The notes beneath the pieces are model-generated. The model did not search any database, was not told the DNA's origin, and worked only from the letters and a program-made list of their open reading frames with translations. From the NCBI GenBank assembly GCA_938008865.1, contig CALLJA010000630.1, forward strand, positions 1-7,903: DNA of 7,903 nucleotides. Reading direction: 5' to 3'. The DNA is from an uncultured Anaerolineales bacterium (lineage in GTDB: Bacteria; Chloroflexota; Anaerolineae; Anaerolineales; Villigracilaceae). Position 1 is the stretch's first letter. Each line of letters opens with the position of its first letter. This document shows, piece by piece, positions 6,065-7,903 of this stretch. The translations under genes were made by a program, and so were the position numbers.

Positions 6065-6136
6065 AGTTGGAAGGTTCAAGGTTGGAAAGTTGGAAGGTTG
6101 AGACTTGAACTTTTCAACCTTTAAACCTGCAACTTT
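6065..6136. repeat. Low-complexity GTTGGAAGGTT repeat with nested inverted arms
   Basis: AGTTGGAAGGTT occurs at 6065-6076 and again at 6088-6099, with a GGTTGGAAA variant between. AAGGTTGA (6094-6101) pairs with TCAACCTT (6114-6121), and outside it AAAGTTG (6086-6092) pairs with CAACTTT (6130-6136). The repeat fills the kinase-reductase gap and covers the last five codons and stop of the reductase gene. Transcribed on the minus strand it could fold as a weak hairpin; there is no T-run, so it is not called a terminator. Confidence 0.65.
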
Positions 6137-7212
6137 TGACTCTGGCACAATGCCAGCAATTTTTCAGGTTGATGAGCGAACTCTTCGAGCGGAACTTCCT
6201 TGTTCGTCAGCTTCAACAGGGTTTCGGTGAACACTTTATTGACTGGCGTGGGCACATGCGTCTTCTCGCCCGCACGCACGACCGCGCCGTGCAGGAATTC
6301 CACTTCGCTTTTGCTGCGGCCTGAGTGCAGGTCAATGTGGAAGGACGGCATCTTGCCGCCGCGTCCGCTGCCTGCGGCGCGTCCGAGCAGCGGCTTCGAA
6401 AGCCAGAGCGGCAAACGGGTGGCGAAAGCCAGGGCCCTGACGGGCGTGCCAGGCAGGTCCACAACCTCGATGTTCTGGGCCTTCATCACGGCCAGGCATT
6501 CGCGCAGCATGTCGATCTCAAGTTTGTACAGCTTGCGGTTGGCGAAGATCTCGGCGGCGGTCAGATCGAGGATGGCGGAAGCGGGATTGGCGATCAGGTT
6601 GGTCAGCATCTTCGACCATTTCATCGCAGCCGCATCGGAAAACAGCCGACAATTGAGGTAGGCCCCGTCCAACGCGGCGACCAGCCGCTCTGAGAGCGGA
6701 TGCCCCGCCGCGACTCCCACCCCGCGCAGCTTTTCGAGGATGATGTCGCCAGGTCCGCGCCGACCGATGGCCGAGGTGACCGTGCCGTAGATGACCTTGT
6801 CCGCGCCAAGCGCGGCGGTGATGGCGGGTTCGTTGTCCACGCCGTTGGAGAGGCATAGCAGCGGCGGGAGCTTATCGGCGTACGGCTGCATCTGCTCGAG
6901 CGCGGGGGCGGTATCGAACGATTTAAGGGCGAATAGGCCCACGTCAAAGGGGCCGAATTTGAGCGCATCCTCCAGCGAGGAAGCCATCACAAAGGAACGC
7001 GAGTCAAGCGTGAAGGCATCGTTCGTCTTTCGTCTTTCATCCAATGTCAGGTCGAGACGCAGTCCGCGCGCGCGCAGGTCTTCGGCAATGTCGGGACGTT
7101 CGACGAACACGACCTGATGTCCAGCAAGAGCGAGGCTCCCACCGATATAGGTCCCGATGGCGCCCGCGCCGAAGGAAAGGATTTTCAGGGATTGGGAAGA
7201 AGATGGTTGCAT
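6121..7212 (-). CDS. panE: Ketopantoate reductase family protein (2-dehydropantoate 2-reductase)
   Basis: A 363-aa member of the ApbA/PanE family, which reduces ketopantoate to pantoate with NADPH in pantothenate and CoA synthesis. Seen: the Rossmann motif GAGAIG at residues 15-20, ALKSF with K97, LSNGVDNE with N123, MKWSKMLTNLIANP with K201, and SEVEFLHG with S302/E303, matching in order the cofactor, lysine, asparagine and glutamate positions of PanE. It is longer than the about 300 aa of E. coli PanE because of a segment near 255-300 rich in Arg, Gly and Leu. I choose ATG 7212; the open frame runs 32 codons further upstream to 7308, but that stretch is a translated hairpin repeat overlapping the phosphatase gene. 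No good ribosome binding site precedes 7212. The last residues (QKLQV) come from a low-complexity repeat. Family paralogues with other 2-keto substrates exist, so the exact substrate is probable rather than certain. Confidence 0.82.
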   Translation of the reverse strand: MQPSSSQSLKILSFGAGAIGTYIGGSLALAGHQVVFVERPDIAEDLRARGLRLDLTLDERRKTNDAFTLDSRSFVMASSLEDALKFGPFDVGLFALKSFDTAPALEQMQPYADKLPPLLCLSNGVDNEPAITAALGADKVIYGTVTSAIGRRGPGDIILEKLRGVGVAAGHPLSERLVAALDGAYLNCRLFSDAAAMKWSKMLTNLIANPASAILDLTAAEIFANRKLYKLEIDMLRECLAVMKAQNIEVVDLPGTPVRALAFATRLPLWLSKPLLGRAAGSGRGGKMPSFHIDLHSGRSKSEVEFLHGAVVRAGEKTHVPTPVNKVFTETLLKLTNKEVPLEEFAHQPEKLLALCQSQKLQV

Positions 7213-7220
7213 GGTTTTAT

Positions 7221-7280
7221 TTTTTCGGAATGCGGACTTCAGCCCGCGAAATGGCAGACTAAAATCTGCGCTCCGAAAAG
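7221..7280 (-). repeat. Structured element with two covarying 16-nt hairpins and an outer stem
   Basis: The outer arms TTTTCGGA (7222-7229) and TCCGAAAA (7272-7279) are perfect inverted copies. They enclose two hairpins, on the minus strand GCAGATTTTAGTCTGC (7254-7269) and GCGGGCTGAAGTCCGC (7232-7247). The hairpins align without gaps. Pair 3/14 is A-T in one and G-C in the other, and pairs 5/12 and 6/11 swap Watson-Crick for G-T. All fit pairing on the minus strand, the transcribed sense. It fills the phosphatase-reductase gap and could be a dispersed REP-like element or a processing signal. Confidence 0.7.
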
Positions 7281-7283
7281 CTC

Positions 7284-7903
7284 CTAATACGGCGCGTCGC
7301 CGTGCCAATGAGTGTGGTCATTGTGCGTGTCGATCTCCCAGCGGTGCTGGCTGGGATAATAGAGCAGGCGCGAAAAAGCGGTATTGCCAAAGCGGAAGCG
7401 CGGACCGCCGTTGTTGGCGTGCGGCGCGATGCCCATGACCGCGTGCATGAACTGGTTGAGCAGGCCGCCGTGCGAGACGATCAGATACCTGCCGATGGGC
7501 TGGCGCAACAGGTGATGCAAGGCCTGGCCCGCGCGCAGGAAGAGTTCCCAGTCCCCTTCTCCGCTGCCGCCGACAGCATCGTACGGGTTGATGAAATCGG
7601 GGCGGGCAAACTGGCGCACTTCCTCGCCCGTCAGGCCCGAGTACTCGCCGATGGCGCGTTCCATCAGGACAGGCTCAACCTCGATGGGCGCGGGGATCGC
7701 CGCGGCGATGATCTCCGCCGTTTCCTTTGCGCGCAGCAAAGGACTGGCAAAGATGCGGTCGAAGGTTACGCCCTCAGACTTCCAACGTTCGGCCAGCATG
7801 CGCGCCTGGGCGCGCCCCGTATCGTTGAGCGGGAAATCGGCCTGCCCCTGCCAGCGGGCTTCGGCATTGCCCACCGACTCTCCGTGGCGCAGCAGGGTGA
7901 TGA
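7284..7903 (-). CDS. Histidine phosphatase family protein, 5' end outside window
   Basis: A phosphoglycerate-mutase-like phosphatase that works through a phosphohistidine. The frame is open to the window's right edge, and the catalytic motif ITLLRHGES lies in the last 30 bases, so only a few N-terminal residues are missing; the GTG at 7874 is not the start because it would remove the catalytic RHG. Also seen: GNAEARWQGQADFPLNDTG after the nucleophile, FASPLLRAKETAEII with the second arginine, LMERAIGEYSGLTGEEV with the acid/base glutamate, and LIVSHGGLLNQFM with the second histidine, so all core residues are present. At about 205 aa it has a normal family length. Substrate cannot be told: cobalamin ribazole phosphatases, mutases and broad phosphatases share these motifs. 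It is followed after 71 nt by the reductase gene on the same strand, probably co-transcribed. Confidence 0.88.
   Translation of the reverse strand, partial: ITLLRHGESVGNAEARWQGQADFPLNDTGRAQARMLAERWKSEGVTFDRIFASPLLRAKETAEIIAAAIPAPIEVEPVLMERAIGEYSGLTGEEVRQFARPDFINPYDAVGGSGEGDWELFLRAGQALHHLLRQPIGRYLIVSHGGLLNQFMHAVMGIAPHANNGGPRFRFGNTAFSRLLYYPSQHRWEIDTHNDHTHWHGDAPY

Noticed and set aside
7213..7308. 32-codon N-terminal extension of the reductase (MARRRAVLG...)
   Set aside because: It translates the double-hairpin repeat and overlaps the phosphatase gene; the Rossmann motif sits at normal distance from the ATG at 7212.

Overview
The window looks like chromosomal DNA from a GC-rich bacterium, most plausibly Chloroflexota of the class Anaerolineae. 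The grounds are indirect: a long TGS/SAD-fused uridine-kinase-like protein, a secernin-type C69 hydrolase, TATAAT boxes only 6-8 nt in front of start codons (leaderless style), and gaps filled with short palindromic and low-complexity repeats. No rRNA, tRNA or phylogenetic marker is present, so the assignment is an inference.

Layout. Positions 1-860 (+) hold the 3' part of an integral-membrane acyltransferase-3 (OafA-type) gene, clearly more AT-rich than everything after it and probably the edge of an acquired surface-polysaccharide region. Positions 861-1040 hold a leaderless-type promoter driving a 26-codon relic ORF, then the promoter and ribosome binding site of the next gene. Positions 1041-2372 (+) encode a secernin/C69 N-terminal-nucleophile hydrolase. 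Its stop codon lies inside the TATAAT box of the following gene. Positions 2382-4097 (+) hold two abutting sulfotransferase paralogues, a tandem duplication with nearly identical C-terminal tails. Positions 4098-4340 are a convergent intergenic region with a multi-armed terminator (three left arms, one perfect right arm) and a degenerate REP/MITE-like inverted repeat.

Positions 4341-7903 are all on the minus strand. In transcription order they hold a histidine phosphatase (5' end outside the window), a ketopantoate-reductase-family protein (PanE/ApbA) and the TGS-kinase. The roughly 70-nt gaps between them carry two further, unrelated structured repeats. One is a double-hairpin element whose two hairpins covary; the other is a GTTGGAAGGTT-type low-complexity repeat that runs into the 3' end of the reductase gene.

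How the genes relate. The acyltransferase and the two sulfotransferases could all decorate cell-surface glycans or lipids, but nothing in the sequence ties them into one pathway. The minus-strand genes may be co-transcribed and look like general metabolism (phosphate ester hydrolysis, pantothenate/CoA synthesis, nucleoside phosphorylation). I do not see a clear new defence or mobile system. The most distinctive signals are the repeat structures in the gaps, the stop codon/promoter overlap and the tandem sulfotransferases.
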